A stretch of 37,623 bases of DNA from contig CAZWDL010000071.1 of NCBI GenBank assembly GCA_964632995.1, positions 1-37,623 on the forward strand. Reading direction: 5' to 3'. Both the position numbers and the translations under genes were made by a program. The notes below the pieces were generated by a model. It did no database searches, was not told the origin of the DNA, and was given only the letters and a program-made list of their open reading frames with translations. The DNA comes from CAZWDL01 sp964632995. GTDB taxonomy: Bacteria; Bacteroidota; Bacteroidia; Chitinophagales; Saprospiraceae. Below are positions 14,775 through 24,059 of the stretch, in pieces; position 1 is the first letter of the stretch; every line of letters begins with the position of its first letter.

Positions 14775-16292
14775 TTAATTTTCTACCTGATAAGGAAAGA
14801 ATAGAATAAAACTGCTGCCTTTCCCCAACTCGCTCTTGACATCAATCGCACCTTTATGTGCCGTCATGATGGCCTTTACGTAACTCAGGCCCAGGCCGAA
14901 GCCTTTTACATCGTGAAGGTTACCGGTATGTACGCGATAGAACTTATCGAAGATGTGTTTTCGCGCTTCCTTGGTCATCCCGATGCCTTTATCAGTTATA
15001 ATAACTTCTATACCATTGGCAACATTGCGCGTATGCACGGAAATTTCCGGTTTTTCGGGAGAATATTTGTTGGCGTTGTCCAATAAGTTGTTGATGACAT
15101 TGGAAATATGGGTTTGATCCCCCTGAATGACCGGTCGGGTAGCCTGCAGTTCCGAATGGGCGTGCCCATCCTTTTTTTCAACCTGCAAGCCGATATTCTC
15201 CACTGCATTCTGGATAACTTCGTGCATATTGACTTCCGACAGACGCAATGTGAAGTCTTTCTTATCAATCAGCGCCATTTGTAACACTTTCTCGACCTGG
15301 CTGTTCATTCGCCGGTTTTCCTGTTTGATAATATGGGCAAAACGCTGCACCTTGTCCGGACTACCGGAAATTATCGGGCTGGAGATAGAGTCGGCAGCCA
15401 GGGAGATCGTCGCAATCGGCGTCTTGAACTCGTGCGTCATGTTGTTGACGAAATCGGTCTTCATCTCCGAAAGCTTTTTCTGGCGGAAGATGACGTTGAT
15501 CGTGTAGGCGAAACAGAAAAGGATGATGGCGGTGAAGACAATCGAGCCGAGGAAGTTCTGCCACAGAGAGCTCCAGACGACACTCGTCTGCGCCGGAAAG
15601 TGAATCATGAGCAACCCGGGAACGTTGCTTCCTTCGCGAAAAAGATAATCGAAGAATTTGGAGTTGTAAATATTGCGGTAGCCGGGAAGAATAGCATTAG
15701 GCTGGGTGTCCTCAACAACGTAGTGGTCGTTGATGATAACAAAACTCTTCTTTTCCTTGGAGAAAACGCCGAAGTTATATTCCGTATTGATCCCCTGCCG
15801 GGTCAGTTCCTGCTTAATGATCTCGCTGAGCTTCTGCGGGTTGATGCGCTCGGCCAGCGGCAGCTGACTCCGGTTCTGATTGTACATCACAAAAGTCGTT
15901 CGCAAGAGCTTTTCCCGCTCCGCGGTGCATTTGGTACAGCTACAGGGATTGGTAATTTCGTTGATCAGACGATCCTGCAGGTCACGCAGGCTCAGACCGG
16001 ACAATAGCCCCGCCTTATTTTCAGGATGCTTGTTAAGGGCTTCTTCGGAATGCCCCGTTTCCTGTAAAATAAAGGAGGTCAGATAGCCGTTCATCTGGAA
16101 ATTGAGCGCTTCCTGCCGTTCTTCCGCTTCCAGGCGTTCAACTACTTCGTTAAGTGCAGTGTAGACATTTTCCTCGAACTTTTCTTCATTGACCCGGATG
16201 GCCGTCCGAATGAGGTCCATCTGTAACCAGACTACTCCGATTACAGCCGCACTCATCAGCCCAATGATCGCCCATATTGCTTTTTTATTCAT
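14775..16292 (-). CDS. rprX: Sensor histidine kinase, RprX-like
   Basis: A 505-residue membrane histidine kinase. Transmembrane helices lie near residues 5-22 and 248-269, enclosing a ~225-residue periplasmic sensor domain. The HisKA domain carries His287 in MTHEFKTPI. The ATPase domain has the N box NNLLDNANKYS (401-411), G1 DKGIGM and G2 GFGLGLS. All catalytic motifs are intact. No HAMP domain is evident between TM2 and HisKA, as in RprX-type kinases. The sensor domain holds Cys117, Cys119 and Cys122 (CSCTKC), a possible metal or redox site. The start at 16292 removes 17 residues that lack membrane or signal character. It pairs with the response regulator gene directly downstream, and sprA lies upstream on the same strand. 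Confidence 0.92.
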   Translation of the reverse strand: MNKKAIWAIIGLMSAAVIGVVWLQMDLIRTAIRVNEEKFEENVYTALNEVVERLEAEERQEALNFQMNGYLTSFILQETGHSEEALNKHPENKAGLLSGLSLRDLQDRLINEITNPCSCTKCTAEREKLLRTTFVMYNQNRSQLPLAERINPQKLSEIIKQELTRQGINTEYNFGVFSKEKKSFVIINDHYVVEDTQPNAILPGYRNIYNSKFFDYLFREGSNVPGLLMIHFPAQTSVVWSSLWQNFLGSIVFTAIILFCFAYTINVIFRQKKLSEMKTDFVNNMTHEFKTPIATISLAADSISSPIISGSPDKVQRFAHIIKQENRRMNSQVEKVLQMALIDKKDFTLRLSEVNMHEVIQNAVENIGLQVEKKDGHAHSELQATRPVIQGDQTHISNVINNLLDNANKYSPEKPEISVHTRNVANGIEVIITDKGIGMTKEARKHIFDKFYRVHTGNLHDVKGFGLGLSYVKAIMTAHKGAIDVKSELGKGSSFILFFPYQVEN

Positions 16293-16381
16293 CGATGTGC
16301 TTGCAGTTACCTTAAAGTGTGTTCGATTGACGCACCCCGTCAATCCCTGTTCCAGGCAGTTTAATTCAATCGTCTTCCTTA

Positions 16382-16389
16382 CAAAATTA
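16382..16389 (-). promoter_or_regulatory. Candidate -7 element of the kinase-regulator pair
   Basis: Minus-strand TAATTTTG fits TAnnTTTG. A start near 16376 would give a leader of about 84 nt. The -33 element is not clear. If it is real, the kinase is not solely dependent on read-through from sprA. Confidence 0.45.
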
Positions 16390-16427
16390 GGTAATAGAAG
16401 TACGTAAAGTTTGCTTTTAACACACTT

Positions 16428-16479
16428 TTAACCTTCTTGTTTTCAAGAGGTTAATTTACTCACCGGCAGTGTTTGCCGG
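16428..16479 (-). terminator. Two consecutive hairpins, probable end of the sprA transcript
   Basis: CCGGCA / GTGTT / TGCCGG at 16463-16479 is a perfect 6-bp stem. Next on the minus strand is an 11-bp stem with one bulge and a four-base loop at 16428-16454 (TTAACCT and CTTG with CAAG and AGGTTAA). Neither has a classical T-tract, so termination is plausible but not proven. Confidence 0.4.
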
Positions 16480-16491
16480 CGATGCAACCCC

Positions 16492-16596
16492 ACTTCCGAC
16501 TTCCGACTTCCCACTTCCGACTTCCCACTTCCGACTTCCCACTTCCCACTTCCGACTTCCGACTTCCCACTTCCGACTTCCGACTTCCCACTTCCC
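16492..16596. repeat. Heptamer tandem array, 15 units
   Basis: The plus strand reads ACTTCCN fifteen times without a gap, where N is G or C in the order GGCGCGCCGGCGGCC, followed by a partial ACTTGG. On the sprA coding strand the unit is GGAAGT preceded by C or G. The array begins about 8 bases after the sprA stop codon. Only the seventh base varies. Such arrays usually expand and contract by slippage, so unit number is expected to differ between strains. Confidence 0.95.
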
Positions 16597-16604
16597 ACTT
16601 GGTA

Positions 16605-19600
16605 TCAGTTTAACTGAAAGCGCACCATGACGCCGCCGGAGGTGTCCGTCCTGGGGAAGCCGGCGGAGGTTTTAGGGACATTGCGGCGGTAATCGACAAA
16701 GAAACGCAGCGACAGATTGCGACTCATCTGATATTCGGCCGACGGCGAAATGGTCAGCGAGTAGTTGCCCCGCGTTGGTTCGATGATTCCCTGGTCGAGC
16801 AGGTGATTGAAGGTGACGTCATCGCGCATACTGAAAGTAAAGTTGATATTCAGGTCGCGGCCCTGCAGGTTACCACCCGGTACGGGTTGTTGGGGCTGGT
16901 TGCCGCCCTGGGTATTCTGGTCCCGACCTTGGCCGCGGTTATTATTCCCCCCGAAAGAGGGGAGGTTGACATTGCGCAGCAGCCAGCCGAAAGCGATTTC
17001 CAGTTGCTCGGTCTGGGTTTCGCTAAGCTGATTGCTGACGAAGCTCATGCCCAGGGTGCGGGCCTTGCTGTAATCCACGCCGATGGAAATGCCGTTATTG
17101 AGGCGGGCGTCGACGGCGATAAGGGGGCTAAAGCCCTCGGTGATAGCCACCTGGGGAATTTCGAAGCGTGGGTAGAAGTTGCCGTTGAGTTCGTTGACGG
17201 GGCCGCCCGCCGTATTGCGGGTCCGCAGCCAGTCAAAGCTGGTATTGAAACTGTTGACGGTTAGCGTGGAGCGGTAGCTATGGCTCAGCGTGAAGCTTTG
17301 GAAGAGCTCGCGGAACAGCGGCAACCGCGACAAGCCGTTGTAGTTGAGGCGCCAGTTGAGGCGCGGTTTGGTGCCGAAGAGGTCCAGGCTCACGGAGCGT
17401 GGATTCTGATCGGTATAGGCGGCGATGAAGGCCGGAACGAGCACGTCCAGCTGAGTGCGGCCGTAGCCTTTGGTATAGCCCTGCTCTGCCAGGATCGGAT
17501 TGTCGTGTTCGCCGTTGCCGAGCCGCTGTGAGACGATGACGCGGTTTTGTTCGAAGGTGCGGAACAGATCGACGATCTGGTCCTCGCTGTCGCGAAAAAG
17601 GGTGCTCAGCGCCGAGTAAGTGACGGTCAGTGAACCGATATCCTGCGGCACGGTATGGGCAAAATCGGAGACATCGTTAAACAGCGTGTCCTTAAAAAAC
17701 TGGGTGTGATTCTCGCTAAAGTCCCGCGTCAGCTCCAGGTCTATCCGGAAGTCGCGGAAAGGCTCCACGGTAGCGCGCAGGTCGTACTGCTGCCGGAAGG
17801 TCTGCACCACTTCGCGGTTCTGGAGCACGTCGTTGCTGATCCAGCCGACGCGGGCGGAGTTCATCAGCCAGTCCTCGGGCCCGCCGTATTCGCTTTCTTT
17901 GAGCAGGCGGATTTTGGGCTGCCAGCCGGCGATGAAACCAAAGCCGGGGGCCTCGAAACCGGGGTTCATACCCAGGAGGCGCGATTCCGGCATAAAGCCC
18001 GGAACGACGGTGGAGAACTGCTCCGTCCAGTTGAAGCGGCCGCGTCGTAGTAACAGCAGCGGACGGATCAGGGCCTGTTCTATACCGCTCGGCCCGCTGG
18101 AAGCCCGCTGCCGGTCCTGTTGGCCTTCTTGGCCCTGCTGCGGCCGGCGCCCCGGCGCTGCGCGGCGGTCTCTGGCGCCGCCGCCGCTACCGCGGTTAAT
18201 ATCGCGCAGGTAGCCCCATTTGTTATAAAGGGCCTCGAAGTTCATATCCACATTCAGCTGGCGGTCCTGCCGGTTTTGAATGACGTTACCCAGGGAGGTG
18301 ACATTGAGCGCCGCTGCGTTCCAGCCGTACTCCGCCTGGTACTGCGCCCGCACCTGTATCCAGTCGATGATGGGCAGATAGCGCGTCGGCAGGTTGTAGG
18401 ACACCTGGAAGTTGTGCAGGTAGTTCTTGGTACGCCCGAAGTTGGCGATGTTCTTCCAGATGCTGTCGCGCCGCACCTGGGCCGGATTTTCAATGGCCGG
18501 GTCTTCGATCAGCTTGATCTCATCCGGTTCGTCGATCACGGCGGCATTCACCGCATTGAAGGTGAGTTTAAGAGACTTCGTAAAATCCCACTGCAAGCCG
18601 TAGGTGCGGTCCCAGATGAAGCTTTTATTGTAGAAGGTGTTGAACCGGGGATCCACGCCGGCAAAACGATAGCGGGTCGTGTTCAGCCGGCGGTCCATGA
18701 TGGTGCTGAAGGTGAAGGAATTGGGAATCAGGTTGAAGTTGAACTGTGACAATAACTGCAACCATTTGCCCTGTATATTTTTGAACGGTTCTATGTACTT
18801 CGGACTGGTGCTGAAGCCGTAATTCAGTCCTGCCGTATGACGCCGCTCTTTGTCGGATTCGATGATCGGATCCCGCGTATCTGCTTCCGAGTAGGCGTAG
18901 CTGACCGAAAAGTTCTCTACATCCCAGGGTTTCGGGGCTTTGCTGGTCGTCCGGTTTTTCCCCACATTGGTCAGGGTAAAACTCTTGAGGGAAGAAACAT
19001 CCTGCGCCTGCCTTCGGATAGAATCGCGTTCCTCACTTGTTTCGGCATCGGAAATCTTGTCCTTGAGGCGGATATCCATATCGTAGGGATCAAATTCCGG
19101 ATTACTGCTCGTTTTGGAAAACTGCGTGTAGAAAGGCAGACGCAGGCCCCACTTGTCGGGAAAAAACTGCCCCAGCTGGAAATCGGCGGCGACGTCAAAG
19201 CCTACAATTTCTTCACGCTGCCGCTCCTGCACTTTCTGGTCGAGTGCGCCGAAGCCGATACTGGAGTAATTGCCTGCCACCGTGAGGTTGCCAAAGTCGG
19301 CCAGCTGCATATCCATGCGGGCGATCGCTGCGCCGCCGCCCCGCTCGTCCAGCCCGGTGAGGCGCATTTCATTAGCCCAGACCTCTGTATTCATGGATTC
19401 TACCACGCCGCCCTGCGGGTTGCGCACGCCGACCATGGCCACCTTGACGTAGCCCAGGTTGGGATTGCCGCGCACTTTTACCCGGTGCGACAAGGCCGCA
19501 TTGTCGGGGTTCAGCACTTCTACGTACTCATTGCCGATGGCGAAGCCCTCTTTGTTGCGTTTGCGTTTGATATCGATCAGCAGCTGCAGCGGGAAGTCGA

Positions 19601-22600
19601 ACTCATTTTCGGGTTTCCACACTTCCTGTTTGTATTCCGGCTCGATGGGGCTAAGCCCCATGATATTATCCAGCTCTGACATAGTCAGCGGTACTTCGTA
19701 TTCGTAGTAGTTATTCTTAAAATCGCTGCCTAGCCTCACGAACATGGTGAGTTCGCCGGGTTCCACCTCCTGTTCGTCGAGTTCTTCAGCGTGAACGAAC
19801 ATTTTAAAGCGGTCGTAAACCCGCCAGTCCATATTCACTGTTTTGAAAACGGAGCGGGAATCGCCGTCGCAGAGGTCCCGCAGCACGAGGGAGAGCGACT
19901 GCTCGTTTTGCAAGGTATTGAAAACGCCTACCGACTGTTCGCGCTGTATGCCCAGTGGAAGCACGTAGTTGAAAGGCTCCCGTCCGGAGTTGCGTTCGAT
20001 GTTGACCACGTCGGTGGTGAAATCGGTTTCTACAGCGCAGGAGGGCTCCTGTTCTTCCAGATTCTGGGTATAGCGGCGCCAGGTGTTGCGCACCAGTTCG
20101 AGGCGGGCGAAGCGCAGGGTGACCGGCCGCTCGAATTCCCGCAGGTACATGCGCATGAAGCGGATGGACCGGAAGTCGCGGATGCCCCCAACGGCAACCT
20201 TGTCGGGGCCGTTGAGCGGTATGCGAAAGCGGTACCAGATGCGGTTGCCGTCGTCACTGACGCGACGGTCGGTAATAAACTGTGCGGCCTCGCGATCCAG
20301 CTCCCGGGGGTTCAGCGGATCGGGACGCAGCCGGATGCGGTACTGGAAATAGGACTCCGTTTCGTTGAGTGTATTGTCGCGGTTGAGGTCTTCGGCGTCG
20401 GGAATATTGGTTGCCGATTGTACGCGGTTGCCGCCCTGGTTGGCGCGCGAGTTACCTTCCGGGTTGTTGTAATCCCGGTAGCGCTGCAGGATGCCTGCTC
20501 CGGCCTGGAAGGTCGGATCGCGATAGTAGCGGTAATCGTCGTTGGCCGGATCGCGGGCTACTTTTTCACCGACGATGGTATTCTGGCTTCTTATAGTCTG
20601 AACATAATTATCGTATTTCGTCCGTTCGCCGGCATTGTCCAGGCCGTCCAGGCCGACATCCTGCAGTTCGCGGGTTTCGGGATCGTTGTCAAAGGCGCGG
20701 GTGATCTGCTGGGCGATGGGCACTACCGACCATTCGGTAGTATCGACGCGGCGGCTCTGGTTCGCCGGTCCCGGCAGGCCGTTTTCGAAGAATTTGCGCG
20801 AATCGCGCAGGATATCTTCGGAGATGTTCCCCAGGTTAATATACAGGTCGCCGTCCTTGCCTTCGAAGTCGGGGTTCTCCGGGTTTTGCGGATCGATAAA
20901 GGGGCTGAGCATCCAGAATTCGAGGAATTCGATATTAGCCGACTGGAAGTCGTTGGTGTTCAGGGCGCGCATGATGCCGCCCCAGCGGGTTTCGGGATCG
21001 TTGAGCACCAGTGAATCATTGACATTATCGATGCTGATGCCGGCGCTGATGCCCGGATAGCCGGAAGGCACGTCGAAGTTATAGGGCCCCCGCTCCTGCG
21101 GATAGTAGGTGAGGTCGAGGGTCTGCACATTGGGCAACTGTGTAGGATCGAGCGTCAGGTTGGGGAAAACTTCCACCTGGGGCACCGTGCTGGTATAAGG
21201 GTTGCGTTGATCCTCGTCGTTGCGCACCCCCTGATCGATGCGATACCAGTTGATCCGCGCCCGGTTGGCGCCGGCGCGGATGTCATTGATAAGGGCCGAT
21301 TCGGGAAAAAGCGGGTTGTTGTTCAGCTCGTCATTCTGCGGGACGCTGGCTAGGAACCACTGGTTGGCCGGCTGCCTCAGGTCGAAGCTGGAAGCTGCCC
21401 CTTCGAAGTCGTCGATCATGACCACCCCGCCTTTGTCTTTGCGGGTCTGGTTGATGGCGCGGTTGTGACCGGGTTTGAGCAAGGCTGCTTCCGCGGTAAT
21501 CGACAGGTTGGAGGGCGCTTTGGTCGACAGCAGGGGGATGGCGTCGACGGCCTTGGTCAGCCAGGGCGCTTCCCGGCTCAGGCTCATATCGAGCCCGTAA
21601 ATGCTGTTGTTGATCGGATCATCCCCGATATTGACCTTCTGGGTAAAAGGCCGCTCAAACAGTTTCAGAAGGGTAGCGCCGATATTGAAGTTCTCGTCGA
21701 CCTCATAGTCGGCGCGCAGGCCGAACATGGATTTGAGCTGAAACCCGAAGAGGGTATTGTCCTCGAAGGATACGTTGATCGGCACGCCGGAGTTGAGGAT
21801 AGCGTCATTGAGGATTCTGACCCGACCGATGTTATAGTCGATCTCATAGTCAACCCCTTCGCGCAACACCTGCCCGCCGGCGGTCACCCGCACCGAGCCC
21901 GGTGGTATATTGAAAGCTCCCAGCGATATTTCGGATGACACATTGGATTTATAGCTTCCGCGGATGACAAAGCGGTTTTTCTCGGGAAACTCCTGAGCCT
22001 GGAATAAGGTCTGGTCATAGAGTTCCTGGTAGACAAACTTTTCGCGGTCGGCAGGCTCGTCAATCTGATTAGCCAGGGAGGAGCCGAAGGGTTCCAGCAC
22101 GGGGAACATAATACGGCCGTTGCGGGGAGTGATCGTGATGCCCGGCACAAAATCGAAGACGCCGTCGGGCTGCGGGTCGCCTTGCACGTTGAGGTTGTCC
22201 AGGTTGAAGACACGGATCAGCGGACGGCCGGTCAGGTTGGATTCGGGGAGAAAGCGCTTTTGTCCCTTACCGGGATCATCGTAAAAAATATCGAGTTTAA
22301 AATCTTCCCGGTTGACCTGGAAGGCGCCGATGGCGTAAACATTCTTCATCATCAGGTCCCAGGTGGACACGTCGGTGCGCTGCGTCGTGCTTTTCAGCAT
22401 TTTGACGAAGAGCACGCTGAGCGAGGAGTCGGGTTGAGTAGTCTCTGAGTTTTGCGAAAGCTCCCCCACCTTATAAGTTTGTCCGTTGTAGGAGTATTGA
22501 AAAGCCACGCCGACGACCTGGTCGGGCTGCACATTGACATTGAGCGAGATGAAGCCCAGTTCCGGATGAACCGTGTATTCAGAAGGCTGCAGTTTGCGGG

Positions 22601-24059
22601 CGCTGACCTTTTCAAAGTCGCGCGCCTGCTGCATGCCGAATTGGTTTTGGAGGGTCGCCACCGCCTGGTCGATCTGGCGGGCGCCCGGCGTATTGATCAA
22701 TCTTTCGTAGAGGTCGTTGGCGCGGTTGTCGGGCAGGGCGTTGCCGAAAAGGTCCGGGAAAGCCGGGCTGGGCGGTATATTGACCGCATCGGGATTGACA
22801 AGCCGCTGGGCCTCCCCGATGTCGGCCAGGGCCACGATATCGCGCACGTTGTCTACTTCATTGCGATCGTTGGTAATCCAGATCTCTATACCCTGCAGGT
22901 TTTCCACGCCGCCGGGGATCTGGCCGCCGCCGGAGCTGCGGAAATTGGGATTATTGGAGGAGTTGTTGGTTCTGTTGCTTCCCACTTGCTGCTGCCGGCC
23001 CCGGTTGTTGGTACCGGTGCTCACCCTGAACAGCGATTTTATCTGTGGCAGGTTTTCCAGGTTGAACTCAAACTGATCGCGGTTGTAATGGGTGAGGAAG
23101 AAGTGGCGGTTTTCGTCATATTCATCAGCGCGCACTTCGAATTCCTGCACCTGACCCCCGTCTTTGATTTGAATATTTTCCCGCTGGGATTTCTGTTGGG
23201 AAGCAACCGCCGTCAGGCGCAGGTGACCAAACTGCAATTCGGTGATCACCCCGAAGAGGCTCTGCGCACCCTGGATAAGCGAACCGCGCAGGGGCAGGCT
23301 CACATTACCGGCGTCGATGCGCTTGAGAATTTCATCCTCACTGAACAGATCACTGTTGTAATTGAGCTTGATCTGGTTGTCGAAGTCGAAAGTGGCGTTG
23401 GTATTGTAATTGGTCGCCAGGTTGAGCTTCTCGCCGATCTTGCCGGTGACGTTCATCTGGATGTTCATGTCGAAGTCAAAACCGCCCTGCGAACGCTGCC
23501 GCTCGGTGAGGATAGGGTTCTCGAGGCGCTGGAAGTCCATCCCCAGGGTGAGGTCAATGCCACCCTGCGGGCGAATGTCGACGGTGGTGCCGCCGAAGAG
23601 CCGGTCGAGCAGGCTGTTTTCAACGTCAATCTTGGCGAGGGGATCCAGCGCGCTGGCGCCGCCGCCTTCGGTGCTCACTCCGGAGAGTTGGCGGAAGTAT
23701 TCGCGCTCCTGCTGTCGGCGGGAGTACTCGAGGTATTCCTCAAATGTCATATAGGTCGGCGGGCGGAAATTCTCCTCGCCGATCTTTTCCGTGATAATAT
23801 ACTGTCCGGTTTCCGGATCGTATTCCACATTTTTCTCAACAGCGCTGGGATCCTGCAGGTCGAAGGGATTGGGAACCGTGTCATTGAGAAAATCATCGTA
23901 GCGTGGCTGGACGGGCGGAACCGTATCCTGTTGGGAGGGCAGCCCGGCAACAGGAGAAGCGTGGGGACCTTTCAGCGAGTGCTTGCCCTCCTCTACCGAC
24001 CATGCCATAGATAGGATGCCTAGCAGCAGCAGACTTAAGGGTAAAAGTATTCTACTCAT
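16605..24059 (-). CDS. sprA: SprA/Sov, giant outer-membrane translocon of the type IX secretion system
   Basis: This 2,484-residue protein is the T9SS translocon known as SprA (gliding bacteria) or Sov (Porphyromonas), which forms a very large beta-barrel through which folded cargo leaves the cell. An N-terminal signal (ILLPLSLLLLGILSMAWS) starts at 24059. Family-like segments include GGIDLTLGMDFQRLENP, KLNLATNYNTNATFDFDNQIKLNY, GVVMIDDFEGA and the C-terminal LSLRFFVDYRRNVPKTSAGFPRTDT region (each read over a longer span). It ends in VRFQLN. Length is close to the family's usual ~2,400-2,500. Three low-complexity inserts rich in Gly, Gln, Asn and Arg lie near 360-385, 1960-2000 and 2380-2410 (approximate). 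No other T9SS core gene is in the window. ruvA lies upstream and a two-component pair downstream on the same strand. Confidence 0.96.
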   Translation of the reverse strand: MSRILLPLSLLLLGILSMAWSVEEGKHSLKGPHASPVAGLPSQQDTVPPVQPRYDDFLNDTVPNPFDLQDPSAVEKNVEYDPETGQYIITEKIGEENFRPPTYMTFEEYLEYSRRQQEREYFRQLSGVSTEGGGASALDPLAKIDVENSLLDRLFGGTTVDIRPQGGIDLTLGMDFQRLENPILTERQRSQGGFDFDMNIQMNVTGKIGEKLNLATNYNTNATFDFDNQIKLNYNSDLFSEDEILKRIDAGNVSLPLRGSLIQGAQSLFGVITELQFGHLRLTAVASQQKSQRENIQIKDGGQVQEFEVRADEYDENRHFFLTHYNRDQFEFNLENLPQIKSLFRVSTGTNNRGRQQQVGSNRTNNSSNNPNFRSSGGGQIPGGVENLQGIEIWITNDRNEVDNVRDIVALADIGEAQRLVNPDAVNIPPSPAFPDLFGNALPDNRANDLYERLINTPGARQIDQAVATLQNQFGMQQARDFEKVSARKLQPSEYTVHPELGFISLNVNVQPDQVVGVAFQYSYNGQTYKVGELSQNSETTQPDSSLSVLFVKMLKSTTQRTDVSTWDLMMKNVYAIGAFQVNREDFKLDIFYDDPGKGQKRFLPESNLTGRPLIRVFNLDNLNVQGDPQPDGVFDFVPGITITPRNGRIMFPVLEPFGSSLANQIDEPADREKFVYQELYDQTLFQAQEFPEKNRFVIRGSYKSNVSSEISLGAFNIPPGSVRVTAGGQVLREGVDYEIDYNIGRVRILNDAILNSGVPINVSFEDNTLFGFQLKSMFGLRADYEVDENFNIGATLLKLFERPFTQKVNIGDDPINNSIYGLDMSLSREAPWLTKAVDAIPLLSTKAPSNLSITAEAALLKPGHNRAINQTRKDKGGVVMIDDFEGAASSFDLRQPANQWFLASVPQNDELNNNPLFPESALINDIRAGANRARINWYRIDQGVRNDEDQRNPYTSTVPQVEVFPNLTLDPTQLPNVQTLDLTYYPQERGPYNFDVPSGYPGISAGISIDNVNDSLVLNDPETRWGGIMRALNTNDFQSANIEFLEFWMLSPFIDPQNPENPDFEGKDGDLYINLGNISEDILRDSRKFFENGLPGPANQSRRVDTTEWSVVPIAQQITRAFDNDPETRELQDVGLDGLDNAGERTKYDNYVQTIRSQNTIVGEKVARDPANDDYRYYRDPTFQAGAGILQRYRDYNNPEGNSRANQGGNRVQSATNIPDAEDLNRDNTLNETESYFQYRIRLRPDPLNPRELDREAAQFITDRRVSDDGNRIWYRFRIPLNGPDKVAVGGIRDFRSIRFMRMYLREFERPVTLRFARLELVRNTWRRYTQNLEEQEPSCAVETDFTTDVVNIERNSGREPFNYVLPLGIQREQSVGVFNTLQNEQSLSLVLRDLCDGDSRSVFKTVNMDWRVYDRFKMFVHAEELDEQEVEPGELTMFVRLGSDFKNNYYEYEVPLTMSELDNIMGLSPIEPEYKQEVWKPENEFDFPLQLLIDIKRKRNKEGFAIGNEYVEVLNPDNAALSHRVKVRGNPNLGYVKVAMVGVRNPQGGVVESMNTEVWANEMRLTGLDERGGGAAIARMDMQLADFGNLTVAGNYSSIGFGALDQKVQERQREEIVGFDVAADFQLGQFFPDKWGLRLPFYTQFSKTSSNPEFDPYDMDIRLKDKISDAETSEERDSIRRQAQDVSSLKSFTLTNVGKNRTTSKAPKPWDVENFSVSYAYSEADTRDPIIESDKERRHTAGLNYGFSTSPKYIEPFKNIQGKWLQLLSQFNFNLIPNSFTFSTIMDRRLNTTRYRFAGVDPRFNTFYNKSFIWDRTYGLQWDFTKSLKLTFNAVNAAVIDEPDEIKLIEDPAIENPAQVRRDSIWKNIANFGRTKNYLHNFQVSYNLPTRYLPIIDWIQVRAQYQAEYGWNAAALNVTSLGNVIQNRQDRQLNVDMNFEALYNKWGYLRDINRGSGGGARDRRAAPGRRPQQGQEGQQDRQRASSGPSGIEQALIRPLLLLRRGRFNWTEQFSTVVPGFMPESRLLGMNPGFEAPGFGFIAGWQPKIRLLKESEYGGPEDWLMNSARVGWISNDVLQNREVVQTFRQQYDLRATVEPFRDFRIDLELTRDFSENHTQFFKDTLFNDVSDFAHTVPQDIGSLTVTYSALSTLFRDSEDQIVDLFRTFEQNRVIVSQRLGNGEHDNPILAEQGYTKGYGRTQLDVLVPAFIAAYTDQNPRSVSLDLFGTKPRLNWRLNYNGLSRLPLFRELFQSFTLSHSYRSTLTVNSFNTSFDWLRTRNTAGGPVNELNGNFYPRFEIPQVAITEGFSPLIAVDARLNNGISIGVDYSKARTLGMSFVSNQLSETQTEQLEIAFGWLLRNVNLPSFGGNNNRGQGRDQNTQGGNQPQQPVPGGNLQGRDLNINFTFSMRDDVTFNHLLDQGIIEPTRGNYSLTISPSAEYQMSRNLSLRFFVDYRRNVPKTSAGFPRTDTSGGVMVRFQLN

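Larger units (their letters stand above)
16293..16604. other. Intergenic region between sprA and the histidine kinase gene
   Basis: This 312-bp gap holds, from the sprA side, a 15-unit heptamer array (16492-16596), two hairpins (16463-16479 and 16428-16454), and a -7 promoter element for the kinase (16382-16389). No gene was recognised. Confidence 0.7.

Noticed and set aside
13955..16292. Kinase-regulator pair considered as PorXY of the T9SS
   Set aside because: The regulator has an OmpR-type winged-helix output domain, not the PglZ-type domain of PorX, so RprXY-like is the better label.
16492..16596. Heptamer array considered as a CRISPR array
   Set aside because: Units are 7 bp with no spacers and no cas genes nearby.
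22452..24014. 520-codon open frame on the plus strand inside sprA
   Set aside because: It is antisense to the clearly coding sprA, has no recognisable domain or start context, and follows from codon bias in the sense gene. The same applies to the plus-strand frame at 19791-21014.
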